From NCBI GenBank assembly GCA_035353615.1, contig DAOPZY010000003.1:62001-126000 (forward strand): 64,000 bases of DNA, written 5' to 3'. The translations under genes were made by a program, and so were the position numbers. Below are positions 1 to 7,911 of the stretch, piece by piece. Each line of letters opens with the position of its first letter. Within the stretch, counting starts at the first letter, position 1. The notes under the pieces were generated by a model. That model was not told the DNA's origin. It did not search any database and worked only from the letters and a program-made list of their open reading frames with translations. Source of the stretch: CAXXOK01 sp035353615. GTDB taxonomy: Bacteria; Bacillota; Clostridia; Christensenellales; Aristaeellaceae.

Positions 1-491
1 GGCACGTTGCCCTGCGCGTCCGGCGGGGTGGTCATCACAATTTGCGCTACGCCCGCAATTTGCGCGGGTATGGCGTCCATCAGCACGGAGCTTGGGTAGC
101 GCGCCGTGCCGCCGGGCACGTACAGGCCGACGGATTGCAGCGGCAGCACCCGCTGGCCGACCACCACGCCATCCTCTCTGGCGTCGATAAAGCCGCTGCG
201 CTTTTGCTGCGCGTGAAAGCCGCGAATGTTGCGCGCGGCCAGCTCCATGGTGGCGATCATCTCCGGCTCCACACTGCGGTAAGCGGCGTCGATTTCCGCC
301 TGCGTAACCAGCAGGCTATTGGGGCGGGCGCCGTCAAACCGCTCGCAGTACTCAAGCACCGCTTCGTCCCCGCGAGCCTGAACCTGCGCAAGAATGGCCG
401 ATACGGCCTCGGTCACGTCCTTTTTGGGGGCGGAAGCGCGGTTGAGCAGGGTTTCCACGGGCTGGCCCTCATAACGGGTGATACGGATCAT
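1..491 (-). CDS. hisD: Histidinol dehydrogenase (partial, C-terminus beyond left edge)
   Basis: HisD oxidises L-histidinol to L-histidine in two NAD-dependent steps, the last reactions of histidine synthesis in the cytoplasm. The visible N-terminal 163 codons read MIRITRYEGQ... and contain the family stretch LQSVGLYVPGGTARYPSSVL, part of the NAD and substrate region. The rest of the gene, including the zinc ligands and catalytic histidines, lies outside the window. The start ATG overlaps the hisG stop by four bases (ATGA), so the two are translationally coupled. It is the third gene of a hisZ-hisG-hisD unit. Confidence 0.93.
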   Translation of the reverse strand, partial: MIRITRYEGQPVETLLNRASAPKKDVTEAVSAILAQVQARGDEAVLEYCERFDGARPNSLLVTQAEIDAAYRSVEPEMIATMELAARNIRGFHAQQKRSGFIDAREDGVVVGQRVLPLQSVGLYVPGGTARYPSSVLMDAIPAQIAGVAQIVMTTPPDAQGNV

Positions 492-1123
492 ACCTTTTCT
501 CCTTCTGCGGCGGGTTTTTGAAGCGCAGCGAGCAACGGGCGGATTTCCTCCGCCTTAAAGCGCAGGGCAGCCTTGTTGACAATCAGCCGCGCGCTGATGG
601 GCAGGATGGTTTCAATCACTTCCAGATGATTTTGCACCAGGGTGGAGCCGGTTTCCACAATATCCACAATCACATCCGAAAGCCCCAGAATCGGGGCTAG
701 CTCGATGGAGCCGTTGAGCTTGATAATCTCGATTTCCCGGCTTTTACCGGCGTAATAACGTTTGGCGATGCCGGGATACTTGGTGGCCACGCGGAGCGGC
801 GCGGCCAGATCCTCCCTGAAACCTACGGGCGCGGCCACGCACATCCTGCAAGCGCCAAAACCCAAATCCAGCAGCTCGTAAACGTCGTTGCCGCCTTCCA
901 CCAGCACATCCTTGCCCACCACGCCCACATCTGCCGCGCCGTGTTCAACGTAAATAGCCACGTCGCTGGGCTTGACAAGCAGATACTGCACCTTGCCGCC
1001 CTCGTCGGCCAGTACCAGCCGGCGATCGTCCGTTTCCATGGCGGAGCAGTCATACCCGCAGGCGCTGAAAAGCCTGTACACCTTATCGCCAAGCCTGCCT
1101 TTCGGTAGCGCGATGTTGAGCAT
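488..1123 (-). CDS. hisG: ATP phosphoribosyltransferase, short catalytic form
   Basis: HisG joins ATP and PRPP to give phosphoribosyl-ATP, the first committed step of histidine synthesis. The protein is 211 residues, the length of the short HisG(S) form, which lacks the C-terminal regulatory domain and needs HisZ for activity and histidine feedback. It begins MLNIALPKGRLGDKV, the family N-terminus. The PRPP-binding region is seen as VDIVETGSTLVQNHLEVIE near residue 160. I chose the ATG at 1123 because TGAGGAGGTG lies just upstream. An open extension to 1294 runs over the hisZ gene and has no family similarity. The hisZ stop is one base before this ATG, which fits an operon. Confidence 0.95.
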   Translation of the reverse strand: MLNIALPKGRLGDKVYRLFSACGYDCSAMETDDRRLVLADEGGKVQYLLVKPSDVAIYVEHGAADVGVVGKDVLVEGGNDVYELLDLGFGACRMCVAAPVGFREDLAAPLRVATKYPGIAKRYYAGKSREIEIIKLNGSIELAPILGLSDVIVDIVETGSTLVQNHLEVIETILPISARLIVNKAALRFKAEEIRPLLAALQKPAAEGEKV

Positions 1124-1124
1124 G

Positions 1125-2237
1125 TCAGCGCACCTCCTCAAACGTATCGCCACGGAAAACCACGGTTTTTGCGGCACGGAAATCCTTTGGATGGGCGCTT
1201 GCGGCAAACACGCGCAGCCCTTGGGCGGCCATGCCGAAAACTGCGGCCTGCACCTTGGACAGAGCGTCCCCGGGTTGGTAGAGCGCGAGCACATCCGCGT
1301 CCCACGCGCGGTGTTCCGCCAGCACGCGGGTCAATTCATCCAGGTACAGGGCAAAACCGATGGCCTCGCCCTGCTTGCCAAAACGGTGCATCAGGTGATC
1401 GTACCGCCCGCCGGAAAGCACCACGCGCGGCGCGCCCTGCACATAACCCTGAAAAACGATGCCGTTATAGTAGTTCAGATCGTTCAGCATGGAAAAATCC
1501 AGCTGAAGGCAATCCGCCAGCCCTACGGCGGTCAAAAGGCTGTACAGGGAGCGCAGTTCGGAAAGCGCCTGCTCCATTTCATCGCTTACTGCCAGCTTTT
1601 CGGCGCGGGCGAGCGTTTCCGGAAACGCGCCGGAAAGGCCCGCGAGCTTGGCGATCCGCTCGGCATAAAACGGAGCGATGCGCTCCTGCACGATGGCCTC
1701 GGCCAATTCGTGCGCGTTTTTCTGACGGATCAGCGTAAACAGCCGCTCCTTTTGCTCCGGCGAAAGCCCTGCGGCTTCCATCAGCCCCAGTGCGAAACCC
1801 ATATGGCTGATGTCCAGCACATATTCGCCGCCAACGGCGCGCAGGCTTTCAATCGCCAGCCGCATGATTTCCGCAACTGTGTAGCTGTCAATCGCGCCCA
1901 GCGCCTCTACGCCCATCTGATCGATTTCCACAAACTCGCGCGCCGTGGGGGCGAGGCGGTAGACGCTTTCCTTATAATACACTTTCTCCAGCGTGTCGCG
2001 CTCGCTGCGGGCGTGTTTCACAATGGACAGGGTCACATCCGGCTTGAGGGCCATCAGTTTTCCGTCCGGATTGGTAAAGGTGAGCACGCTTTCGCTTTTC
2101 AGGAAGCTCTTGTTTTCCAAATAGAGGGCGTATTCCTCAAACCTGCGCATGGAAAAGCGCGTGTAGCCAAGGCTTTCGTACAGGCCGCGCAGGCGGCTTG
2201 TCAGCTGTTCGCGGCGCGCTTCGGTGCGTTGTTCCAT
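1125..2237 (-). CDS. hisZ: ATP phosphoribosyltransferase regulatory subunit
   Basis: HisZ is a class II aminoacyl-tRNA synthetase paralogue related to HisRS. It does not aminoacylate tRNA but forms a hetero-octamer with short HisG and gives it activity and histidine sensitivity. The 370-residue protein has the HisRS-like stretch LMALKPDVTLSIVKHARSE and a later SGGRYDHLMHRFGKQGEAIG segment, the class II motif 3 region. The start at 2237 (MEQRTEARREQL) is preceded by GGCGGGAGGT. It is the first gene of the his unit, immediately followed by short-form hisG, which is the usual pairing in Bacillota. Confidence 0.93.
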   Translation of the reverse strand: MEQRTEARREQLTSRLRGLYESLGYTRFSMRRFEEYALYLENKSFLKSESVLTFTNPDGKLMALKPDVTLSIVKHARSERDTLEKVYYKESVYRLAPTAREFVEIDQMGVEALGAIDSYTVAEIMRLAIESLRAVGGEYVLDISHMGFALGLMEAAGLSPEQKERLFTLIRQKNAHELAEAIVQERIAPFYAERIAKLAGLSGAFPETLARAEKLAVSDEMEQALSELRSLYSLLTAVGLADCLQLDFSMLNDLNYYNGIVFQGYVQGAPRVVLSGGRYDHLMHRFGKQGEAIGFALYLDELTRVLAEHRAWDADVLALYQPGDALSKVQAAVFGMAAQGLRVFAASAHPKDFRAAKTVVFRGDTFEEVR

Positions 2238-2332
2238 AATACCTCCCGCCGGCATGCGGCAAACTTGATGGGGGAGCGTCCGCCGGCCCTGAAACCAGTA
2301 TACCACAGGGGCATGGTGGATGCCATGGGGGT

Positions 2333-2361
2333 AGCATAGCACAACCGGACGCTTTAGTCAA
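2333..2361 (-). promoter_or_regulatory. Promoter of the hisZ-hisG-hisD operon
   Basis: On the minus strand TTGACT (2361-2356) and TATGCT (2338-2333) are separated by 17 bases, close to the sigma-A consensus. The predicted transcript begins near 2326, leaving about 90 bases of leader before hisZ. I found no T-box motif or obvious attenuator in that leader. Confidence 0.75.
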
Positions 2362-2506
2362 GTAGCATGGTAAAGTAATGACGTTATTCAAGAAAATGTC
2401 GATTCACCTGAGGGGCAGAGAGGTTTTTGAGGCCGGTTGTGTGAAAGCTGCGCTGCCTCAGGAAAAACAGACAGCCAGAAAACCCCCAGCGTAGAACAAC
2501 GCGAGA

Positions 2507-2760
2507 TTACGCAATCTTGCTCCTTTTTTCCAATGGAGCAAGACGCGTTTTGGTTTGGATCGCTCATGGTTGTAAAAGTAGATGAACTCGTCCATCAGCT
2601 TCCGTGCTTGCGCAAACGCACTGGGTTTACAGCGGTTAATCCATTCGGATTTGAGGATGGAGAAGAAGTTCTCAGCCAGCGCGTTAACGTAGCAGTTACC
2701 GCGTCTTGACATGGAAGGCGTAATGCCAGATTCTTTGGTTAGGTTTAAGTATGCCGACGA
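2507..2760 (-). pseudogene. IS3-family transposase remnant, C-terminal part, frameshifted
   Basis: Reading the minus strand, the segment encodes the end of an IS3/IS150-type OrfB transposase: AYLNLTKESGITPSMSRRGN, then NALAENFFSILKSEWI and FIYFYNHER. The catalytic Glu of the DDE triad (ALAENFF) is present, but everything upstream, including both catalytic Asp residues, is missing. The family CYDN motif reads CYVN. After FYNHER the natural ending (IQTKTRLAPLEKRSKIA, then stop at 2507) is found in another frame, which implies loss of one base near 2560-2563. The element is therefore truncated at its 5' end and frameshifted, and cannot be active. Confidence 0.85.
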
Positions 2761-2839
2761 ATGTCCGTTTTTTATGGGGCAGTGCAGCGCGGAGGGGAAA
2801 ACCCTGCCGGGGCCCGAAGTCTGATGACACAGCATTTGA

Positions 2840-3190
2840 ATCAAAGCGAGCGAACAGCCCGCAGCGCGATGAGGCGAGCGGCAAAGCGCATTGCAGAATG
2901 ACGATGAGCCGTTCCCGCCCTTGCCGCAACAATTTCTACTGTGACAGAAGTAAAAATGAACCCGTCGTGATTTTCTTCCGACGGGTTCATTTTTCAGCTT
3001 GTCAATGTTTTGTTGAAAACGGTTATGCCGCTCGCCTCATGGCCCTGCGGGCTGTTCGCCCGCTTGGGCGGATATGTTGCGACATCAGGCTTTGCGGTTC
3101 CACCCCAAGCCCTGCCAGGGGTTTCACCCTTGGAACCTGACAAGGGCTTTTCCCTTGACCCGGCTCCGCTGCGGCGGGGGAGGGGGTTAT
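2840..3190. repeat. Two copies or partial copies of a dispersed intergenic repeat
   Basis: The motif GCGAGCGAACAGCCC followed by ATGAGGCGAGCGGC occurs at about 2845-2882. An inverted, longer copy lies at about 3029-3190: GCTCGCCTCATGGCC, GGGCTGTTCGC, then segments matching AAGGGCTTTTCCCTTGACCC and CGCTGCGGCGGGGG. The second copy is the reverse complement of the tandem units at 45401-45865, with about the same segment order. No gene is apparent in this stretch beyond the IS remnant and the terminator. Confidence 0.75.
2952..2995. terminator. Bidirectional intrinsic terminator downstream of pyrI
   Basis: A perfect 11-bp stem, TGAACCCGTCG (2957-2967) with CGACGGGTTCA (2979-2989), has an 11-base loop. 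It is followed by a T-run on both strands. On the minus strand it ends the pyr operon. On the plus strand it blocks transcription coming from the his/IS side. Confidence 0.85.
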
Positions 3191-3197
3191 TGTCATG

Positions 3198-3635
3198 CTA
3201 GAACTCCGGCTTTTCCTCGCTTTTATGCGCAACCTCACAGTAATGGCAGCGGTACACGCCCTTATCACGGTCCGCCAACACAAACACATGCTCGATTTCC
3301 TGCTCCACCTGCGTGATGCAGCGCGGGTTTTTGCAGCGGATCACGTTCACCACGCGCTCCGGCAGCGCCAGATGCTGCTTGGCTACGCGCTCTCCGTCCC
3401 GGATGATGTTTACGGTCACATTGGGGTCAATGTAACCCAGAATTTCCAGATCCACCGGGATCAGCTCGTCAATTTTGATAATGTCCTTGCGCCCCATACG
3501 GCGGGATTTCGCATTTTTAATGATGGCTACGCTGCAATCCAGCTTATCTAGCCGCAGGTAACGGTAAATGAGCATTGCCTTGCCGGCTTGGATATGGTCG
3601 ATCACATAGCCGTTCTGAATGCCGTCAATATTCAT
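3198..3635 (-). CDS. pyrI: Aspartate carbamoyltransferase regulatory subunit
   Basis: PyrI binds allosteric nucleotides and assembles with PyrB into a regulated ATCase holoenzyme. The 145-residue protein has an N-terminal allosteric domain (IQAGKAMLIYRYLRL, near residues 16-30) and a C-terminal zinc domain with the four cysteines in CKNPRC and CHYC. The start ATG overlaps the pyrB stop (ATGA), with GGAGG seven bases upstream. It is the last gene of the pyr operon. Its presence implies CTP/ATP-type feedback at this step, which many Bacillota with an unregulated PyrB trimer lack. Confidence 0.96.
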   Translation of the reverse strand: MNIDGIQNGYVIDHIQAGKAMLIYRYLRLDKLDCSVAIIKNAKSRRMGRKDIIKIDELIPVDLEILGYIDPNVTVNIIRDGERVAKQHLALPERVVNVIRCKNPRCITQVEQEIEHVFVLADRDKGVYRCHYCEVAHKSEEKPEF

Positions 3636-4546
3636 GCTTTCGCCTCCAAAAGCTTCAGGATCAGCGCCTCACGCATGTATTTGCCGTAGAGCACCTGTTT
3701 GAAGTAGCAGGCGCGCGGGTCCTTGTCCACCGAATGGCTGATTTCATTTACACGCGGCAGCGGATGCAGCACGGTCAGCTCTGCGGAAGCCAGCGCCATT
3801 TTTTCAGGATCGAGGATGTAACTGTCCTTCAAACGCACATAATCGGCTTCGTTGAAAAAGCGCTCACGTTGCACGCGCGTCATGTACAGAATATCAAGCG
3901 AGCCGATCACGTCCTCCAGTTTTTCCACTTCCATGAAGGGTACGTCCATCTTGCGCATGTTTTCCCGAAGATATCCGGGGATGCGAAGCTCCTCCGGGGA
4001 AATCAGCACGAAACTGATCTCCGGGTAGCGGCTCATGGCGTTCATCAGGCTGTGCACGGTGCGCCCAAACTGAAGGTCGCCGCACATGCCGACAACCAAC
4101 CGGTTCAGGCGGCCCTTTTCCCGCCGGATGGTCAGCAGATCGGCCAGCGTTTGGGTGGGGTGGTTGTGCCCGCCGTCCCCCGCGTTGATGATGGGCACCG
4201 GCGATACCTGCGCCGCCACGGTCGGCGCGCCTTCCTTGGGGTGGCGCATGGCGATGATATCGGCATAGCAACCTACGGTGCGCACCGTGTCGCTCACGCT
4301 TTCGCCTTTGGACGCGGAGGAGCTGCTCGCCTCGGAAAAGCCCAGCACATGGCCGCCCAGTTCGATCATCGCGGCTTCAAAGCTCAGCCGGGTGCGCGTG
4401 CTCGGCTCATAAAACAGCGTGGCCAGCTTTTTACGTTCCATCGCATGGGCATAATCCTCCGGGTGCGCGATGATATCGTCAGCCGTATCCATCAGCCCGT
4501 TGATTTCTTCAATGCTCCAATCGGTAATATCCAGCATGTGGCGCAT
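3632..4546 (-). CDS. pyrB: Aspartate carbamoyltransferase catalytic subunit
   Basis: PyrB condenses carbamoyl phosphate with aspartate to N-carbamoyl-aspartate. The 304-residue protein carries the carbamoyl-phosphate motif FYEPSTRTRLSFEAAM near residues 50-65 and the HPTQTLADL motif near 133. The PLPRVNEI segment near residue 260 belongs to the aspartate loop. CAGGAGGAC stands eight bases before the ATG at 4546. It overlaps pyrI by four bases and is the catalytic partner of that subunit. Confidence 0.97.
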   Translation of the reverse strand: MRHMLDITDWSIEEINGLMDTADDIIAHPEDYAHAMERKKLATLFYEPSTRTRLSFEAAMIELGGHVLGFSEASSSSASKGESVSDTVRTVGCYADIIAMRHPKEGAPTVAAQVSPVPIINAGDGGHNHPTQTLADLLTIRREKGRLNRLVVGMCGDLQFGRTVHSLMNAMSRYPEISFVLISPEELRIPGYLRENMRKMDVPFMEVEKLEDVIGSLDILYMTRVQRERFFNEADYVRLKDSYILDPEKMALASAELTVLHPLPRVNEISHSVDKDPRACYFKQVLYGKYMREALILKLLEAKA

Positions 4547-4636
4547 GGCGCTCGTCCTCCTGTGTGGGTTATTTCCGCCGGGGTCCGTTCCCTGCCGGCC
4601 CGGGCGGGGGATGCTTTTCCGGCATGACTTTCCGCC

Positions 4637-5278
4637 TTACCGGGTGAGCGCTTCCATCCAGCTTTCGTCGCTGGGGTTGTCGCGGAATTTGAGCAGCGCT
4701 TCCTTTTGCCCCGGGCGGATGTATTCCATTTCCTCCGCAACCTCCACAAGCACGTCAAGGTTGGAAAGGCTCACGTTTTTCACGTTGGCATCCGCCAGCT
4801 TCTGGATACCTTTTTGCATGCCGTAGGTAAAGATGCTGGCAATGCCCAGCACTTCCGCGCCCGCCTGCCTGAGCACCTCCACCACCTCCAGAACGCTGCC
4901 GCCGGTGGAAATTAGATCCTCCACCACCACAACCTTCTGGCCGGGTTCCAGCTTGCCCTCAATCTGGTTGCCGCGGCCGTGATCCTTGCTGCCGCTGCGC
5001 ACATATCCCATGGGCAAATCCATCAGGTGCGCGACAATGGCGGCGTGGGCGATCCCGGCGGTGCTGGTGCCCATGAGCACTTCGCAGTCCGGATACTCTT
5101 TTTCAATCACCTTTTTCAGGCTTTTTTCCACCAGCGTGCGCACCTCGGGCGCAGTCAGCGTCAGGCGGTTGTCGCAATAGATGGGGCTTTTGATTCCGCT
5201 GGCCCAGGTAAAAGGTTCTTCCGGGCGGAGAAACACCGCCTGTATGGACAGGAGCGCTTTGGCGATCTTTTTTTGCAT
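4637..5278 (-). CDS. pyrE: Orotate phosphoribosyltransferase
   Basis: PyrE transfers phosphoribose from PRPP to orotate, giving OMP. The 213-residue protein has the PRPP-binding signature VVVVEDLISTGGSVLEVVEV near residues 115-135 and the flexible loop YVRSGSKDHGRGNQIEG. I chose the ATG at 5278 (MQKKIAKALL), since AAAGGAG is nine bases upstream. The in-frame ATG six codons earlier would place that ribosome site inside the gene. About 90 bases separate it from pyrB, and it lies 169 bases after pyrF. Confidence 0.95.
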   Translation of the reverse strand: MQKKIAKALLSIQAVFLRPEEPFTWASGIKSPIYCDNRLTLTAPEVRTLVEKSLKKVIEKEYPDCEVLMGTSTAGIAHAAIVAHLMDLPMGYVRSGSKDHGRGNQIEGKLEPGQKVVVVEDLISTGGSVLEVVEVLRQAGAEVLGIASIFTYGMQKGIQKLADANVKNVSLSNLDVLVEVAEEMEYIRPGQKEALLKFRDNPSDESWMEALTR

Positions 5279-5447
5279 GATGGGTTCTCCTTTCAATGTG
5301 CGCGTGTAAAAACCGGCGCGGCGCTTGGCCCGCGCCCGGCGGGCGGCCGGCCGCCCCGTAGGCTTTCGAAACGCAGGCGAAGGCTCGCCGAACGCGGGCG
5401 GGCAACCCGGCGCTTTCCGGATCGCGTCGCCCCGTCCGGCGCATTGT

Positions 5448-6158
5448 TCAGCCGAGAAAATCCTTTACGCAGCGGCGGTAGGCCGCAACAGGGTCCGCCG
5501 CGGCGGTGATGGGGCGGCCCACAACGATGTAATCGCTGCCGCCCTGCCGCGCCTTTTCGGGGGTCATGATGCGCGCCTGATCGTCGGCGGCCGAATCCGC
5601 AAAGCGAATCCCGGGCGTAACCGTCTGGAAGGCCTCGCCGCAGGCTTCCTTGACAAGGGCGGCTTCCAGCGGCGAGCAGACGACCCCGTCCAGCCCCGCG
5701 AGCTGCGCGTTTTTCGCGTACTGCGCGACGGTTTCGGCCATGCTGGCGTGAATCAGCAGTTCCTGATGAAGCTGTTCCTCGCTGGTGGAGGTGAGCTGCG
5801 TAACGGCAATCAGCAGAGGGCGGGTGCCGTCGGGCCGGGTGAGGCCCTCCAGCGCGGCTTTCATCATTTCAACGGTGCCGGCGGCGTGCAGGTTGGTCAT
5901 ATCCACATCCAGCTCGGAAAGCACCTTCATGGTGCGTTTGACGGTATTGGGGATGTCGTGCAGCTTCAGGTCCAGAAAAATTCGGTGCCCCCGCGCCTTA
6001 ATTTCCCGGACAATCTGCGGCCCTTCCGCGTAAAACAGCTCCATGCCGATTTTGACGAAGGGTTTTTCCTGGGTGAACTGCGAAAGGAACGCGTACACAT
6101 CCTGTGCGGAGGGAAAGTCCAGCGCGATGATGACGTCGCCCTTGCCTTGCGGGTTCAT
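5448..6158 (-). CDS. pyrF: Orotidine 5'-phosphate decarboxylase
   Basis: PyrF decarboxylates OMP to UMP, the last step of the pathway. It is a TIM barrel with the motif IIALDFPS at the first strand, the active-site signature FLDLKLHDIPNTVKRTMK near residues 62-80, and the phosphate-binding PGIRF and IVVGRPIT segments. Two ATGs lie in frame. The one at 6158 overlaps the pyrD stop (ATGA) and sits nine bases after AGGAGG, while the one at 6164 is too close to that site, so I prefer 6158. Confidence 0.95.
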   Translation of the reverse strand: MNPQGKGDVIIALDFPSAQDVYAFLSQFTQEKPFVKIGMELFYAEGPQIVREIKARGHRIFLDLKLHDIPNTVKRTMKVLSELDVDMTNLHAAGTVEMMKAALEGLTRPDGTRPLLIAVTQLTSTSEEQLHQELLIHASMAETVAQYAKNAQLAGLDGVVCSPLEAALVKEACGEAFQTVTPGIRFADSAADDQARIMTPEKARQGGSDYIVVGRPITAAADPVAAYRRCVKDFLG

Positions 6159-7069
6159 TTCCATGCACCTCCTATGATGTCGGTCAGGGTTTGGATACGG
6201 TATTTTTCCATCGCCTGCGGGAGCGCTTCAATGATCTCCTTGCAGGCGTAAGGGTTCACCAGATTTTGCGCGCCCACCTGCACTGCGGTTGCGCCAGCGA
6301 GCATCATCTCGATCACGTCCTCGGCGCTGGCCACGCCCCCCATGCCGATCACCGGGATTTTCACGGCTTTGGCTACCTGATAGACCATCTGGAGCGCGAT
6401 GGGGAAGATGGCCGGGCCGGAAAAGCCGCCCATGGCGTTTGCGAGCACCGGCTTACGGGTGCGCAGGCTGATGCGCATGCCCAGCAGGGTGTTAATCAGG
6501 CTCAGACCGTCCGCGCCGGCATCCTCGCAGGCTTTGGCGATGGCGACAATATCGGTTACGTTGGGGCTGAGTTTAATGTACACGGGCTTGCGGGCAACGG
6601 CCTTGACGGCGCTGGTGACGGCCGCGGCGTTGTTGGGGTTGGTGCCAAAGGCCATGCCCCCGCCGTGCACGTTGGGGCAACTGACGTTGATTTCCAGCCA
6701 GCCCACCTGCGGCTCCCGGTCCAGCTTTTGGGCAACCTCGGCATATTCCTCCACGGAAAAACCGTTCACGTTCGCCATGACCGGCTTGTGAAAAAACTTT
6801 GCCAGCTCCGGCAGTTCATGGCAGATCACGTGATCCACCCCCGGGTTTTGCAGGCCCACGGCGTTGAGCATGCCGGCCGTGCATTCCGCGATGCGCGGCG
6901 TTTCGTTGCCGAAGCGGCCCTCCCGCGTGGTTCCCTTGAAGGAAAACGTGCCCAGCAGGTTGATATCGTAAAAATCCTTAAACTCCTGCCCAAAGCCAAA
7001 CGTGCCGCTGGCGGGGATCACCGGGTTATCCAGCCGGATGCCGGACAGGGTCACGCTCGTATCTACCAT
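6155..7069 (-). CDS. pyrD: Dihydroorotate dehydrogenase B, catalytic subunit
   Basis: PyrD is the FMN-containing subunit that oxidises dihydroorotate to orotate. In the class 1B enzyme the electrons leave through PyrK to NAD. The 304-residue protein starts MVDTSVTLSGIRLDNPVIPA and has the substrate-binding stretch WLEINVSCPNVHGGG with the class 1B catalytic cysteine, plus GMGGVASAEDV and GATAVQVG for FMN phosphate. GGGAGGAG precedes the ATG at 7069. Its first seven bases overlap the end of pyrK, which fits the tight stoichiometry of the PyrDK complex. Confidence 0.96.
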   Translation of the reverse strand: MVDTSVTLSGIRLDNPVIPASGTFGFGQEFKDFYDINLLGTFSFKGTTREGRFGNETPRIAECTAGMLNAVGLQNPGVDHVICHELPELAKFFHKPVMANVNGFSVEEYAEVAQKLDREPQVGWLEINVSCPNVHGGGMAFGTNPNNAAAVTSAVKAVARKPVYIKLSPNVTDIVAIAKACEDAGADGLSLINTLLGMRISLRTRKPVLANAMGGFSGPAIFPIALQMVYQVAKAVKIPVIGMGGVASAEDVIEMMLAGATAVQVGAQNLVNPYACKEIIEALPQAMEKYRIQTLTDIIGGAWK

Positions 7070-7821
7070 ACGATCTCCTCCCACACAAGCACCGGGCCAT
7101 CCTTGCAGATGCGCTTGCTGCCGTACTTGGTGCGGCAGGAACAGCCCATGCACGCGCCAAAGCCGCAGGCCATGCGTTCCTCAAAGCTGAACTGCCCGCT
7201 GACCCCACGTGAGGCGCACAGCTCATAAACCGCCTTGAGCATCGGCTCCGGCCCGCAGGTATACACATAATCAAACGGGCCGGCCAGCGCCGCCGCGTCC
7301 GTCACAAAGCCCTTCACGCCCTGACTGCCGTCCGCGGTGCTCAGGAGCGTAGGCACGGCGAGCGCCTCAAACGCGTCCCGGAGAATGATATCGCTTGCAG
7401 TGTTGAAGCCGAGGATGGCCGTCGGGGTTTTTCCCTGCGCAAGCAACCGCTTGCAAAGCCCGTACAGCGGAGGCACGCCGATGCCGCCGCCGATCAGCAG
7501 CGGTTTTTGCGCCTGCTTGGCGGCATGCGGATCTTCCAGGTTGAACCCGTTGCCGAGGCCGGCGAGCACATCCAGCCGGCTGCCAGCCGCCACGCGCGCT
7601 AGCGCCTCGGTGCCGAGGCCGATGGCCTTATACACAAGCGTGACGCTGCCGTTTTCGGCCGATTGCCAATCAAATACCGAAAGCGGGCGGCGCAGGTAGA
7701 AACCGGGCACCTGCACCTGCACAAACTGGCCGGGCTTTGTGATGGCGCGGGTGTCGCCGGTCAGCGTCATGCGAAACACGGATGCGGTCAGAGCGGTGTT
7801 TTCCGTTACAGTCCACTGCAT
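7063..7821 (-). CDS. pyrK: Dihydroorotate dehydrogenase B, electron transfer subunit
   Basis: PyrK passes electrons from PyrD to NAD through FAD and a [2Fe-2S] cluster. The 252-residue protein has a ferredoxin-reductase-like FAD domain with the motif YLRRPLSVFDW near residue 42 and the NAD region LLIGGGIGVPPLYGLCKRL near residue 108. The C-terminal cluster site has the cysteines of ACGFGACMGCSCRT and of RICKDGPV. AAAGGA lies ten bases before the ATG. It overlaps pyrD and is separated from carB by 90 bases. Confidence 0.95.
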   Translation of the reverse strand: MQWTVTENTALTASVFRMTLTGDTRAITKPGQFVQVQVPGFYLRRPLSVFDWQSAENGSVTLVYKAIGLGTEALARVAAGSRLDVLAGLGNGFNLEDPHAAKQAQKPLLIGGGIGVPPLYGLCKRLLAQGKTPTAILGFNTASDIILRDAFEALAVPTLLSTADGSQGVKGFVTDAAALAGPFDYVYTCGPEPMLKAVYELCASRGVSGQFSFEERMACGFGACMGCSCRTKYGSKRICKDGPVLVWEEIVW

Positions 7822-7911
7822 GTAGGGGTTCCTTTCTGGGCCGGGCAGGCCGCGCGGCCGCGACGGGTATCGGATGAGCGGCGCGGCGTCCGGGCAAAAC
7901 CTGAGCGGCCG

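Noticed and set aside
2238..2360. T-box or his attenuator before hisZ
   Set aside because: No GGTGGNACCGCG-type motif, no terminator hairpin with T-run and no His-rich leader peptide found in the leader.
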